Source of the DNA: Streptomyces sp. Sge12
Lineage (GTDB): Bacteria; Actinomycetota; Actinomycetes; Streptomycetales; Streptomycetaceae
DNA length: 64,000 nt
Assembly (NCBI RefSeq): GCF_002080455.1
Contig: NZ_CP020555.1
Span: 5,926,501 to 5,990,500 of the forward strand
Reading direction: 5' to 3'
The number at the start of each line of letters is the position of its first letter. Position 1 is the stretch's first letter. The notes beneath the pieces are model-generated. The model ran no database searches and had not been told where the DNA came from. It was given only the letters and a program-made list of their open reading frames with translations. Of this stretch, positions 41,694 to 50,499 are shown piece by piece. A program made the position numbers and the translations under genes.

Positions 41694-42755
41694 ATGGATC
41701 TTCCGCTCGCCGAGGCGACCCGTGCCGAGTTCGCCCACACCACCACCTACCTCAACACCGCCAAGTGCGGGGTCGTCCCGCGTTCCGCCGTGGCGGCCGT
41801 ACACGAGCTGGCCGAGGCCGCCGGGGCCGGGCTCCCCACCGGCTTCGGCGACTTCGACCGGGTCAACGCCGCCCGGGCGGCCTTCGCCCGCCTGGTCGGG
41901 GTGGGCGCCGACCGGGTGTCCGTCGGCTCGGCGGTATCCACCCACGTCGGCCTCGTCGCCGCCTCGCTCCCGTCCGGCGCCGAAGTCCTCTGCCCCGAGG
42001 GCGAGTTCTCCTCCCTGATCAACCCCTTCGTGGCGCGCGGCGACCTCAAGATGCGCTTCGCCCCGCTGGAGTCGCTCGCCGAGGCCGTCGGTCCCGACAC
42101 CGCCCTCGTCCCGGTGAGCGTCGTGCAGTCCGCGGACGGCCGCACCGCCGACCTCGCCGCGGTGCGCGCGGCGACGACCGCCCACGGGGCCCGGATGCTC
42201 GTGGACGCCAGCCAGGCGGCCGGCTGGCTCCCCTTCGACGCCTCGCCGTACGAGTACACGGTCGCCGTGGGCTTCAAATGGCTGCTCGGCGTGCGCGGGG
42301 CCTCGTACCTGACCGTGTCGCGGGAGGCCCAGCACACGCTGACCCCGCTGCACGCCGGCTGGGTGCCGGCGGTGGCCGACGGGGACGCCACCTACGGGCC
42401 GATGTCCGGGCTCGCCCCCGGGGCCTGGCGGTTCGACGAGTCCCCGGCCTTCCTGGCCTACCACGCGTCCGAGCTCTCCCTGGCCCTGCTGGAGCGCATC
42501 GGCATCGACGCCGTCCACGCCCACGACACCGCCCTGGCCGCCCGCTACCGGGCCGGACTCGCGCGCCTCGGCCACGAGCCCGTTCCCGGTGACGCGGCCA
42601 TCGTCTCCGTGCCGGGCCTCGCGGGCCGCCAGCCCGCCCTGGAGGCCGCCGGCATCGCCACCTCCGCCCGTGCGGGCCTCCTGCGGGCCTCGTTCCACCT
42701 CTACAACACGGAGGCGGACGTGGACCGGTTGCTGGACGTCCTCTCCGCCTCCTGA
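41694..42755 (+). CDS. Class V aminotransferase-fold PLP enzyme
   Basis: 353 residues. Cysteine-desulfurase/isopenicillin-N-epimerase-like fold: TTTYLNTAKCGVVPRSAVAA, SVGSAVSTHVGLVAASLP, RMLVDASQAAGWLPFDAS, and Lys of VGFKWLLGVRGASYL as PLP lysine. The ending LYNTEADVDRLLDVLSAS is the family C-terminus. ATG 41694 preferred over 41664. No catalytic Cys as in SufS, so a desulfurase is unlikely; kynureninase-like or epimerase-like chemistry is possible. Confidence 0.86.
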   Translation: MDLPLAEATRAEFAHTTTYLNTAKCGVVPRSAVAAVHELAEAAGAGLPTGFGDFDRVNAARAAFARLVGVGADRVSVGSAVSTHVGLVAASLPSGAEVLCPEGEFSSLINPFVARGDLKMRFAPLESLAEAVGPDTALVPVSVVQSADGRTADLAAVRAATTAHGARMLVDASQAAGWLPFDASPYEYTVAVGFKWLLGVRGASYLTVSREAQHTLTPLHAGWVPAVADGDATYGPMSGLAPGAWRFDESPAFLAYHASELSLALLERIGIDAVHAHDTALAARYRAGLARLGHEPVPGDAAIVSVPGLAGRQPALEAAGIATSARAGLLRASFHLYNTEADVDRLLDVLSAS

Positions 42756-42785
42756 CGCCGCGGGGCCCGCGCGTACAGTGCCGCC

Positions 42786-43940
42786 ATGAGTGATGTGAGC
42801 GATGTGCGCGCGGGCGGCGTGGGGGACGTGGGCGGCGTGGGCGGCGTGGGCGGCGCGAACGACGTGCTGCACGTGAAGGGGCGGGTGCTGGTCGGGCCCG
42901 ACGAGGTCCGCGACGAGCTCTGGGTGGTCGGCGGCCGGATCTCCTACGAGCGCCCGCGCGGCGCCCGCGAGACCACCACGGTGACCGGCTGGGTCCTGCC
43001 CGGGCTGGTCGACGCCCACTGCCACGTGGGCCTGGATTCCCACGGCCCGGTCGACGCCGGGACCGCCGAGCGGCAGGCCCTCACCGACCGCGACGCCGGC
43101 ACCCTCCTCATCCGGGACGCCGGATCGCCCTCGGACACCCGCTGGATCGACGACCGCGAGGACCTGCCGAAGATCATCCGGGCCGGCCGGCACATCGCCC
43201 GCACCCGCCGCTACATCCGCAACTACGCCCATGAGATCGAGCCCGCCGACCTCGTCGAGTACGTCGGCCGGGAGGCGCTGCGCGGCGACGGCTGGGTCAA
43301 GCTCGTCGGCGACTGGATCGACCGCGACGCCGGGGACCTCGCGGCCTGCTGGCCGCGCGCCGAGGTCGAGGCGGCCATCGCCGAGGCCCACCGGCTGGGC
43401 GCCCGGGTCACGGCGCACTGCTTCGCCGAGGACTCGCTGCGCGACCTGGTCGAGGCGGGCATCGACTGCGTCGAACACGCCACCGGCCTCACCGAGGACA
43501 CCATCCCGCTGTTCGCGGAGCGCGGGGTCGCGATCGTCCCCACCCTCGTGAACATCGCGACGTTCCCGAAGATGGCGGCGGGCGGCGAGGCGAAGTTCCC
43601 CCGCTGGTCGGCCCACATGCGACGGCTCCACGAGCGGCGGTACGACACCGTCCGCGCCGCCCACGACGCGGGCATCCGGGTCTACGTCGGCACCGACGCG
43701 GGCGGCTCCCTGCCGCACGGCCTGGTCGCGGCGGAGGTCGCCGAGCTCGTCAAGGCCGGCATCCCGGCGATCGACGCGCTCTCCGCGACGACCTGGGCGG
43801 CCCGCGAGTGGCTCGGCAGGCCGGGGCTGATCGAGGGGGCGCCCGCCGACCTCGTCGTCTACGCCGCCGACCCGCGGGCCGACGTACGCCCACTCGCGCA
43901 GCCGCTCAGGGTCGTCGTGAACGGCGGGATCCGGGCCTGA
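42786..43940 (+). CDS. Metal-dependent amidohydrolase family protein
   Basis: 384 residues of the amidohydrolase superfamily (imidazolonepropionase/prolidase-like group). Metal motif GLVDAHCHVGLDSH (HxH), carbamate/His sites in VTAHCFAEDSL and EHATGLTEDTIPLF, and the final metal Asp in YVGTDAGGSLPHGL. Composite N-terminal beta sandwich (VLHVKGRVLVGPDEVRDELWVVGGRI) is preceded by a simple-sequence stretch GGVGDVGGVGGVGG (residues 10-24), probably slippage-derived. ATG 42786, 30 bases after the aminotransferase stop. Substrate not predictable. Confidence 0.9.
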   Translation: MSDVSDVRAGGVGDVGGVGGVGGANDVLHVKGRVLVGPDEVRDELWVVGGRISYERPRGARETTTVTGWVLPGLVDAHCHVGLDSHGPVDAGTAERQALTDRDAGTLLIRDAGSPSDTRWIDDREDLPKIIRAGRHIARTRRYIRNYAHEIEPADLVEYVGREALRGDGWVKLVGDWIDRDAGDLAACWPRAEVEAAIAEAHRLGARVTAHCFAEDSLRDLVEAGIDCVEHATGLTEDTIPLFAERGVAIVPTLVNIATFPKMAAGGEAKFPRWSAHMRRLHERRYDTVRAAHDAGIRVYVGTDAGGSLPHGLVAAEVAELVKAGIPAIDALSATTWAAREWLGRPGLIEGAPADLVVYAADPRADVRPLAQPLRVVVNGGIRA

Positions 43941-44227
43941 GCCGGGCACCCGCGCCCTGCCCTGTTGACGCCGCGTGACATCGGGGCCCGCCGGTCGTTG
44001 AAGAGGGCCGCGCGGGCCGGGTGTCCGTGGCAGGGGAGAACTCGCGTTCTTCATGAGGCGCAATGATTCGAATATGCGCCCGGAAACCACCCTTTGGGGT
44101 GAAGTAACGTCAGGTTGCCCCTCGTTCACCCACAGTGCGTAAAGATTCCGGGGTCGAGACCGTCGGCGCGCGCGATGTCCCCCATTGGCGGCGTGACGGT
44201 ACCCAACTCCCCGGGGGTTCCACCACC
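43941..44227 (+). promoter_or_regulatory. Upstream region of the LAETG surface-protein gene
   Basis: 287 bases with no gene. It is AT-richer around 44040-44110 (CAATGATTCGAATATGCG), probably where the promoter lies. A small inverted repeat CACCC-TTTG-GGGTG is at 44088-44101. A single GTTCACCCACA at 44124-44134 lacks a correctly spaced partner, so I do not call a PHO box. Confidence 0.4.
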
Positions 44228-45157
44228 TTGAACAGCCATACCTTCCGCATGCCCGCGGCCGTCCTGCTCGCCACGGGAGCGGTGGCCCTGCTCACGGCGC
44301 CGCCCGCCTTCGCCACGAGAGGCGGTGGAGCCGGGGGCGAGGGGAAGGCCGGAGCCGTCGTCCTGCGCGCCGGACTGGACGTGGGCCTGCTCAACAAGAC
44401 CGTGCACGTCCCGCTGAAGACGACCCTCAACGAGGTCAGCGCCCCCGCGACGGCCGAGAAGACGGCCCTGACCGTCACCCTGGACGGGGTCGAGGGCAAC
44501 AAGCCGGTCAGCGTGCTGCGGGCCGACGTGGCCACGTCCAAGGCGACCGCCGACAAGACCCGGGCCGAGGCGGAGGCGAACCTGGCCAAGGCCTCCGTCC
44601 ACGTACCGGGCCTGCCGCTGCTCTCCCTCATCGAGGTCGAGAAGGTCACCTCCAAGGCCGTCTGCGAGGCCGGCAAGAAGCCGGTGGCCAGCGCGAACGT
44701 CCTCGGGAAGGTGACGGCACTCGGCAAGAAGGTCACCCTGACGGCGGGCGGTCCCACCAAGGTCGACGTCCCCGGCGTGGGCCAGGTCCTGCTGGAGCTG
44801 TCCGGTACCCGGACCACCTCCACCACGGCCGCCGCGGCCGCGCTCCGCCTGAAGGTGGCGGTGAACCCGCTGAACCTGAACGTGGCGCAGGTCGACGGCG
44901 AGATCGTGCTCGCCGAGGCGCACTGCGAGTCCCCGAAGGGCGCGGCCCCGGCGTCGACCCCGCCCGCCGACCAGGACATCAAGCCCCAGGCCGCGACGGG
45001 GACCGGCGCCCAGGCGTCCGGTACCACCGCGAACGCCAACCTCGCCGAGACCGGCGGAGGTTCGCTCACTCCCTACGTCGCGGGCGGGGCGCTGACCCTG
45101 CTCGCCATCGGCGGGGGCGCGCTCCTGCTCACCCGGCGGGGCAAGGCCGCTTCGTAG
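44228..45157 (+). CDS. LAETG-anchored secreted surface protein (SCO1860-type)
   Basis: About 309 residues. N-terminal signal peptide (HTFRMPAAVLLATGAVALLT, cleaved after AFA), a Thr/Ala/Val-rich beta-structured body (ALTVTLDGVEGNKPVSVLR, VTALGKKVTLTAGGPTKVDVPG, ALRLKVAVNPLNLNVAQVDG) with Cys in SKAVCEAG and EAHCESP, a Pro/Ala/Thr spacer, then LAETG, a hydrophobic helix (YVAGGALTLLAIGGGALLL) and RRGKAAS. This is a class E sortase signal (LAxTG) as in chaplins. The TTG at 44228 is my choice because a G-run precedes it; a GTG at 44135 is in frame. Likely cell-wall linked; role unknown. Confidence 0.85.
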   Translation: MNSHTFRMPAAVLLATGAVALLTAPPAFATRGGGAGGEGKAGAVVLRAGLDVGLLNKTVHVPLKTTLNEVSAPATAEKTALTVTLDGVEGNKPVSVLRADVATSKATADKTRAEAEANLAKASVHVPGLPLLSLIEVEKVTSKAVCEAGKKPVASANVLGKVTALGKKVTLTAGGPTKVDVPGVGQVLLELSGTRTTSTTAAAAALRLKVAVNPLNLNVAQVDGEIVLAEAHCESPKGAAPASTPPADQDIKPQAATGTGAQASGTTANANLAETGGGSLTPYVAGGALTLLAIGGGALLLTRRGKAAS

Positions 45158-45401
45158 GGCGGGCGGGAGCCCCGGGCCGCCGCCCGGCCCGCCCGCCCCG
45201 AGGAGCACCCGGAGGGGAGTGCTCAAGGGGGGGCGGGCACGGGCGGGGCGGGCACGGGCGGGTGGTGTTGTGCCCGTCCCGGGAGCAGCCGTCCCGGGAG
45301 CAGCCGTCCCGCGGAGCACCGGAGGGGAGTGCTCGGCGGGGGCGGCGTGCACAGTGCTCGGCGGGGGCGGCGGGCCCGGCGTTCGGCAGGGGCGGCGGGG
45401 C
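45158..45401. repeat. GC-rich tandem repeats with duplicated hairpin between convergent genes
   Basis: No gene. Two near-identical hairpins, 45202-45224 and 45313-45334, both built from GAGCAC and GTGCTC arms around CCGGAGGGGA, are 111 bases apart. Between and after them are short tandem repeats: GGGGCGGGCACGGGC-like units around 45229-45262, CCGTCCCGGGAGCAG units (45285-45315) and GTGCTCGGCGGGGGCGGCG units (45330-45375). The region ends the LAETG gene (plus) and the CapA-like gene (minus) and the hairpins may terminate both. Confidence 0.7.
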
Positions 45402-46637
45402 TCAGCGCGTGGCGTGCTCCAGGCCCTGCCCGCCCGCGCCACGGGACATCACGGCCTCGGTGACCTGCTGGTCGATCCGCGCGTACTCGCTGCGCTTCGC
45501 GGCGGGGAGCGAGGTGTCCGAGGCCGCGCAGGAGGCGCAGACGACACGGAACGGCGGCCCCATGTCCGAGTACTGCGTGAGGTATTCGGCCTTCACCACC
45601 TCCCAGCGGCCCGGATGCCCCGCCGCCGGGGCGAAGGTGAACCGGGGGACCGAGGACTGGTTGCCGCGCAGCTTGTCGGCCGGTACGAAGCTGGCGACCT
45701 GGTCGCCCATGCCGAAGACCACCCAGGTGCCGTTGATCTTCTCGTAGGGCTGCGGTACGTGGTTGTGCGTGCCGATGACCAGGTCGATGTCGGGGAGGCC
45801 GTCGGCCGAGCGGGCGGCGGTCAGCGCCTGCGCCAGCTCCTTCTGCTGCTCGTCCGGCGGGGTCTGCCACTCGGTGCCCCAGTGGACGCTGAGCACCACC
45901 ACGTTCGCGCCCGACGCCCGGGCCGCCCGGGCGTCGGCGATGATCCGGTTCCGGTCGATCAGATTCACGGCCCACGGCTTGTCCTGCGGGAGCGGGATGC
46001 CGTTCGTGCCGTACGTGTAGGAGAGCTGGGCGACCTTCGCACCGCCCGCCGAGAGCAGGGCCGGGGCCTTGGCCTCTTCGGCGCTGCGGGCGGAGCCGAC
46101 GTGCGGGATGCCGACCCGGTCGAGGTGCTCCAGGGTGCGGGCGAGGCCCTCGTAGCCGTCGTCCAGGGTGTGGTTCGAGGCGGTGGAGCAGCTGTCGTAC
46201 CCGGCGTCCTTGAGGGCGTCCGCCAGTTGGTGCGGAGCCTTGAAGGTGGGATAGCCCGTATAGGGGCCGCCGGGGCGCCCGTACGGTATCTCGTGGTGGC
46301 ATATCGCCAGGTCGGCGGCGGAGACCAGGGGTTTGACCCCTGCGAGTATCTTCCGGAAGTCGTGCTCCCCGGCCCGGTCCGCGTCGGCCGCCGACCGCTG
46401 GATGATCGAGGGGTACGGGATGATGTCACCCGTCGCCACCAGCGTGAACGGCCCGTGCCCCGGTCCGGTGGGGGCGGGGGACGTGGCGCTCGGCTCCGGT
46501 ACGGCCCCGCCCTGCAGCCGCTGCTCCGGAGCCGTCGCCCTGCCGCCGTCGCCGAGGAGCCGCGGCGCGGCGAGGACTCCGCCGCCGATCACCGCCAGCC
46601 CCGCCAGGCCGGCCCCTATTCGCCCCGCCACCTTCAT
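45402..46637 (-). CDS. CapA-family (PGA_cap) lipoprotein-like phosphoesterase
   Basis: 411 residues with an N-terminal hydrophobic segment (IGAGLAGLAVIGGGVLAAP) and a calcineurin-like CapA core: FTLVATGDIIPYPSIIQ, LAICHHEIPYG, DSCSTASNHTLDDGYEGL, VVLSVHWGTEWQ and VIGTHNHVPQPYEKINGTWVVFGMGD, carrying the metal His/Asp residues. CapA proteins are linked to poly-gamma-glutamate capsule in Bacillus, but in Streptomyces the substrate is unknown. The N-terminal helix could be a membrane anchor. Lies downstream of the CobC fusion on the same strand. Confidence 0.9.
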   Translation of the reverse strand: MKVAGRIGAGLAGLAVIGGGVLAAPRLLGDGGRATAPEQRLQGGAVPEPSATSPAPTGPGHGPFTLVATGDIIPYPSIIQRSAADADRAGEHDFRKILAGVKPLVSAADLAICHHEIPYGRPGGPYTGYPTFKAPHQLADALKDAGYDSCSTASNHTLDDGYEGLARTLEHLDRVGIPHVGSARSAEEAKAPALLSAGGAKVAQLSYTYGTNGIPLPQDKPWAVNLIDRNRIIADARAARASGANVVVLSVHWGTEWQTPPDEQQKELAQALTAARSADGLPDIDLVIGTHNHVPQPYEKINGTWVVFGMGDQVASFVPADKLRGNQSSVPRFTFAPAAGHPGRWEVVKAEYLTQYSDMGPPFRVVCASCAASDTSLPAAKRSEYARIDQQVTEAVMSRGAGGQGLEHATR

Positions 46638-46718
46638 GGACCGCCCCCGTCATCGGCTGTCCCGCCATCGTAGGCGCGGCCCGCGCTCCCGGCCCGGCGA
46701 CCCGGCCACCCGCCCGGT

Positions 46719-48182
46719 TCAGCGCGAGGCGAGCGTCAGGGCGTGGTCCAGGGCCTGGAGCAGCCGGCCCGTCGTCGCACGGTCGCGCACCGCCAGCCGC
46801 AGCCAGGAGTGGTCCAGCCCCGGGAAGGTGTCCCCGCGCCGGACGGCGAAACCGAGGGCGCGCAGCCGGGTACGGACCTCGGCCCCGCCCGCCACCCGGA
46901 TCAGGACGAACGGCCCCTCGGCCACCCCGACGGCCGTCACCTCGTCGAACTCCGCGAGCCCGGCCAGCAGGTGTGCCCGGTCCACGCCGATCCGCCGGGC
47001 CGCCTCCTCGGCCTCGGCCAGCGCCTCCGGAGCCATACAGGCCTCGGCCGCCACCAGCGCGGGCGTCGACACCGGCCACAGCGGCTGTGCGGCCGCCAGC
47101 TTCGCGATCACCTCGGGCTCGGCCAGTACGTAGCCGATCCGCAGCCCCGCCAGCCCCCAGGTCTTCGTCAGGCTCCGCAGCACCACCAGCCCCGGCAGGT
47201 CCATCCGTCCCGCCAGGGCCTCGCGTTCGCCCGGGACGGCGTCCATGAACGCCTCGTCCACGACCAGGATCCGGCCCGGCCGGGCCAGCGCCGCCAGTGT
47301 CCCCGCCGGGTGCAGCACGGACGTCGGGTTGGTCGGATTGCCGATCACCACCAGGTCCGCGTCCTCGGGCACGTCCGCCGGATCCAGCCGGAAGCCGTCC
47401 GCCGCCCGCAGCACCACCCGCTCCACGCGGTGCCCCGCGTCCCGCAGGGCGGCTTCCGGCTCGGTGAACTGCGGATGCACCACGACCGGCCGTACGGCTC
47501 CCAGGGCCCGCGCGATCAGTACGAAGGCCTCCGCGGCCCCGGCCGTCAGCAGCACCCGCTCGACCGGCAGCCCGTGCCGGGCCGCCACCGCCGCGCGGGC
47601 GGCCCGCCCGTCGGGGTACGCGGCGAGATCCCCGAGGGAGTCGGCGATCCGCTGCTTGAGCCAGTCCGGGGGCGTGTGCGCACGTACGTTGACCGCCAGG
47701 TCCACCAGCGCGGAGCCCGCGTCGATCACCTCGGCGTCCCCGTGGTGGCGCAGGTCGTGCGCGTGCGCCGTGGCCACCGCGCAGGTCGCCGCCATCGACC
47801 GCCGCTTGGGCACGAGGAGTTCCCCGCCGCCCGCGAGGGCCGCGGCCTCGGCCACCGAGGGAGTCCCGGCGGCGGTGTGCACGGCCTCCGAGGGGTGCGG
47901 CACGGTGACGGCGGCCAGCCGTTCGGGCGGGTAGCCCACCAGAGGGACGCCGAAACGTTCCGCCGCACCCGCGATCCCGGGCTCGTCCGCCTTCGACTCC
48001 ACCGTGGCCAGCGACTTCACCGCCTCCACGGTCAGCCCGGCCCCCCGCAGCGTCTCCTCGACCAGGGCGCAGACCTCCGCGACGGAAACCCCCGCGCGTC
48101 CGCCGACCCCGACCACCACCTGCGTCGTGTACTCGCCCACCGGGGGTCCTCCCTCCGTAGTCATCGTCACCATCACCGCCAC
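46719..48182 (-). CDS. cobC: Fused cobalamin protein: CobE/CbiG C-terminal domain + CobC aminotransferase-fold decarboxylase
   Basis: 487 residues. Residues about 10-135 match the CobE/CbiG_C fold (VVVGVGGRAGVSVAEVCALV, KSLATVESKADEPGIAGAAE, LAAVTVPHPSEAVHTAAGTPSVAEAAAL). Residues about 140-480 are a PLP class I/II aminotransferase-like CobC (VNVRAHTPPDWLKQRI, LTAGAAEAFVLIARAL, VVIGNPTNPTSVL, VVDEAFMDAVP, Lys in RSLTKTWGLAGLRIGY) that makes aminopropanol phosphate from threonine phosphate. The start is uncertain among GTG 48182, ATG 48173 and ATG 48164 because all lie in one frame. Divergent from the ZIP gene; a separate promoter from the cobD operon. Confidence 0.9.
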   Translation of the reverse strand: MAVMVTMTTEGGPPVGEYTTQVVVGVGGRAGVSVAEVCALVEETLRGAGLTVEAVKSLATVESKADEPGIAGAAERFGVPLVGYPPERLAAVTVPHPSEAVHTAAGTPSVAEAAALAGGGELLVPKRRSMAATCAVATAHAHDLRHHGDAEVIDAGSALVDLAVNVRAHTPPDWLKQRIADSLGDLAAYPDGRAARAAVAARHGLPVERVLLTAGAAEAFVLIARALGAVRPVVVHPQFTEPEAALRDAGHRVERVVLRAADGFRLDPADVPEDADLVVIGNPTNPTSVLHPAGTLAALARPGRILVVDEAFMDAVPGEREALAGRMDLPGLVVLRSLTKTWGLAGLRIGYVLAEPEVIAKLAAAQPLWPVSTPALVAAEACMAPEALAEAEEAARRIGVDRAHLLAGLAEFDEVTAVGVAEGPFVLIRVAGGAEVRTRLRALGFAVRRGDTFPGLDHSWLRLAVRDRATTGRLLQALDHALTLASR

Positions 48183-48283
48183 CGGAACATCACCTGCCCC
48201 GGTCGGTCCGTCGTCAACAGTCCGCCGCCCGCCACTCGCGCGCGGACGTGCACGCGCGGCGAGGAATCTGTATTCAGGGGCAC

Positions 48284-49009
48284 ATGGCCGTGATCGTGGC
48301 GTTGGGTGCGTTCCTGATGACCCTGGCGGGCGGATGGGCGGCGCAGCGCGTCACCGACCGCCGCCACCTCGTGCTGGGCCTGGCCGGCGGGCTGATGCTC
48401 GGCGTCGTGGGCCTCGACCTGCTCCCGGAGGCCCTCCACGCCGCGGGCGACGAGGTGTTCGGCGTACCGCTCGCCCTGCTGCTGTTCGTCGGGGGCTTCC
48501 TCGTCGCGCACGTCGTGGAACGGCTGCTCGCCGTCCGCCAGGCCGCACACGGGGCCGAGGACGGCGCCCGCGTCCCCCAGGTGGGACTGACCGCGGCCGC
48601 GGCCATGGTCGGCCACAGCCTCGCCGACGGCGTGGCCCTGGGCGCGGCCTTCCAGGTCGGCGGGGGCATGGGGGTGGCCGTGGCGCTGGCCGTCATCACC
48701 CACGACTTCGCCGACGGGTTCAACACGTACACGCTCACCAGTCTCTACGGCAACGACCGCCGCAAGGCCCTGCTGATGCTCTTCGCGGACGCCGTCGCGC
48801 CGGTCGTGGGCGCGGCGTCCACCTTGCTGTTCACCCTTCCGGAGGAACCGCTCGGCGCGTACCTCGGGTTCTTCGGAGGGGTGCTGCTCTACCTCGCGTC
48901 CGCCGAGATCCTGCCCGAGGCCCACCACAAGCACCCCGCCCTGTCCACGCTGATGTGCACGGTGGGCGGGGTGGCCGGGATCTGGCTGGTGGTGGGCATC
49001 GCGGACTGA
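48284..49009 (+). CDS. ZIP-family metal transporter
   Basis: 241 residues, about eight helices. The histidine-containing metal site of ZIP helices is seen in AMVGHSLADGVALGAAFQVG and VITHDFADGFNTY (HD/HxxxG-type motifs), with a His-rich LPEAHHKHP loop near the end. Probably imports Zn2+ or another divalent cation, or in this context cobalt; inference only. ATG 48284 with AGGGG upstream. Convergent with the cobB gene, 29 bases apart. Confidence 0.88.
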   Translation: MAVIVALGAFLMTLAGGWAAQRVTDRRHLVLGLAGGLMLGVVGLDLLPEALHAAGDEVFGVPLALLLFVGGFLVAHVVERLLAVRQAAHGAEDGARVPQVGLTAAAAMVGHSLADGVALGAAFQVGGGMGVAVALAVITHDFADGFNTYTLTSLYGNDRRKALLMLFADAVAPVVGAASTLLFTLPEEPLGAYLGFFGGVLLYLASAEILPEAHHKHPALSTLMCTVGGVAGIWLVVGIAD

Positions 49010-49038
49010 GTGCCGGCCGGGGACGGAGGCGACGGCGG

Positions 49039-50499
49039 TCACCGCCGTGCTGCCGCGGCTTCCGTGAAGCGGCGCGCGACGGACGGCTCCGCCGCCCAGT
49101 GCGTGTGCAGATAGCTGGCGTGCACACCCTGCTGGACGAAGCCCTCGACCCTGCGCTCCGGGTGCGTGAACCCCCACGCCGGGGCCGCCCCGGCGCCCGG
49201 CTCGATCACCGTCCGGTGGAACTCGTGCCCGCGCAGCCGGGTCCCGGCCCGCGCGAGCGCGCTGTCGGACACCGCCACGGCCTCGCGGTAGCCCAGGGTC
49301 AGACGGTCCGACATCCGCGCGTCGGCGTCCAGCACCCCGCACATGGGCTTCCCGTCCAGCGACCGCCCGAGGTACAGCAGTCCGGCGCACTCGGCGGCGA
49401 CGGGGCCACCGGCCGCGGCGAAGGCGGCGACGGCCGCCCGCAGCGGTTCGTTGGCGGACAGTTCGGGCGCGTACATCTCCGGGAAGCCGCCGCCGATCAC
49501 CAGGCCGGTGGTGCCGGGCGGGAGCGCCTCGTCCCGCAGCGGGTCGAAGGTGACGACCTCCGCCCCGGCGGCGGTGAGCAGCTCGGTGTGCTCGGCGTAG
49601 GAGAAGGTGAACGCGGCTCCGCCCGCGACGGCGACCACCGGCGGCCCGCCGAGGGCTCCGGTGGGGTCTGCGGGTGCGGCGCCGTTGCCGGGGGCGCTGC
49701 CCCCGGACCCCAGCGCCCCGAACGCCGGCGGGGCCGAGGCACGGTCCCGGCCGTGCGTCAGCGCAGTGGCCGGCGACCAGGCCTCGCAGTCCAGCGGCGG
49801 GGCCGTGCGGGCCAGGGCCATCAGGGCGTCCAGGTCGCAGCCCGCCCGGACCTGCGCGGCCAGCGCCGACACCGAGGCCAGGGCGTCGGTGTGCCGCTCG
49901 GCCACCGGGACCAGCCCCAGGTGCCGCGAGGGCGTGGCCACCTGCGGAGCCCGCCGCAGGACGCCGAGGACCGGCATCCCCGCCTCCTCCAGGGCCTCCC
50001 GCAGCATCACCTCGTGCCGGTCGGAGCCGACCTTGTTCAGGATCACGCCCCCCAGCCGCACCTGCGGGTCGAAGGACGCGAAGCCGTGCACGAGCGCCGC
50101 CACCGACCGCGACTGCGAGGAGGCGTCGACCACCAGCACCACCGGCGCCCGCAGCAACTTCGCCACCTGCGCCGTCGACGCCAGTTCACCCCGGCCCGCG
50201 GCCCCGTCGTAGAGCCCCATCACGCCCTCGACCAGGGCGAGATCGCAGCCGGCCGCCCCGTGCGCGAACAGCGGCGCGACCAGCTCCGGCCCGCACATGA
50301 AGGCGTCGAGGTTGCGCCCCGGCCGGCCGGTGGCCAGCGCGTGGTACCCGGGGTCGATGTAGTCGGGCCCGGCCTTGTGCGGGGACACGGCGAGGCCGCG
50401 CTCCGAGAAGGCCGCCATCAGGCCCGTGGCCACGGTGGTCTTGCCGCTCCCGGACGAGGGAGCGGCGATGACCAGCCGGGGAACGTTGAACGAAGTCAC
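49039..50499 (-). CDS. cobB: Cobyrinic acid a,c-diamide synthase CobB/CbiA
   Basis: 486 residues. N-terminal dethiobiotin-synthetase-like ATPase (RLVIAAPSSGSGKTTVATGL, DYIDPGYH, ALVEGVMGLYDG) and C-terminal class I glutamine amidotransferase with catalytic Cys in AAECAGLLYLGR and downstream GYREAVAVSDS. A Gly/Ala-rich linker, TGALGGPPVVAVAGGAAFTF, joins them. Amidates cobyrinic acid side chains a and c using Gln and ATP. GTG 50499 overlaps the cobO stop (GTGA). Last gene of the cobD operon as seen here. Confidence 0.95.
   Translation of the reverse strand: MTSFNVPRLVIAAPSSGSGKTTVATGLMAAFSERGLAVSPHKAGPDYIDPGYHALATGRPGRNLDAFMCGPELVAPLFAHGAAGCDLALVEGVMGLYDGAAGRGELASTAQVAKLLRAPVVLVVDASSQSRSVAALVHGFASFDPQVRLGGVILNKVGSDRHEVMLREALEEAGMPVLGVLRRAPQVATPSRHLGLVPVAERHTDALASVSALAAQVRAGCDLDALMALARTAPPLDCEAWSPATALTHGRDRASAPPAFGALGSGGSAPGNGAAPADPTGALGGPPVVAVAGGAAFTFSYAEHTELLTAAGAEVVTFDPLRDEALPPGTTGLVIGGGFPEMYAPELSANEPLRAAVAAFAAAGGPVAAECAGLLYLGRSLDGKPMCGVLDADARMSDRLTLGYREAVAVSDSALARAGTRLRGHEFHRTVIEPGAGAAPAWGFTHPERRVEGFVQQGVHASYLHTHWAAEPSVARRFTEAAAARR

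Noticed and set aside
44114..44134. GTTGCCCCTC followed by GTTCACCCACA as a PHO box for the surface protein
   Set aside because: The units are 10, not 11, bases apart and the first lacks the TTCA core.
48264..48275. GAAT-CTGT-ATTC as a Zur/metal operator for the ZIP gene
   Set aside because: It does not resemble the Zur consensus and four-base arms are too short to separate from chance.
48183..48283. Cobalamin riboswitch upstream of the CobC fusion
   Set aside because: None of the conserved core (CCGCCACTG, GAGCCAGGA) appears on the minus strand and the gap is too short.
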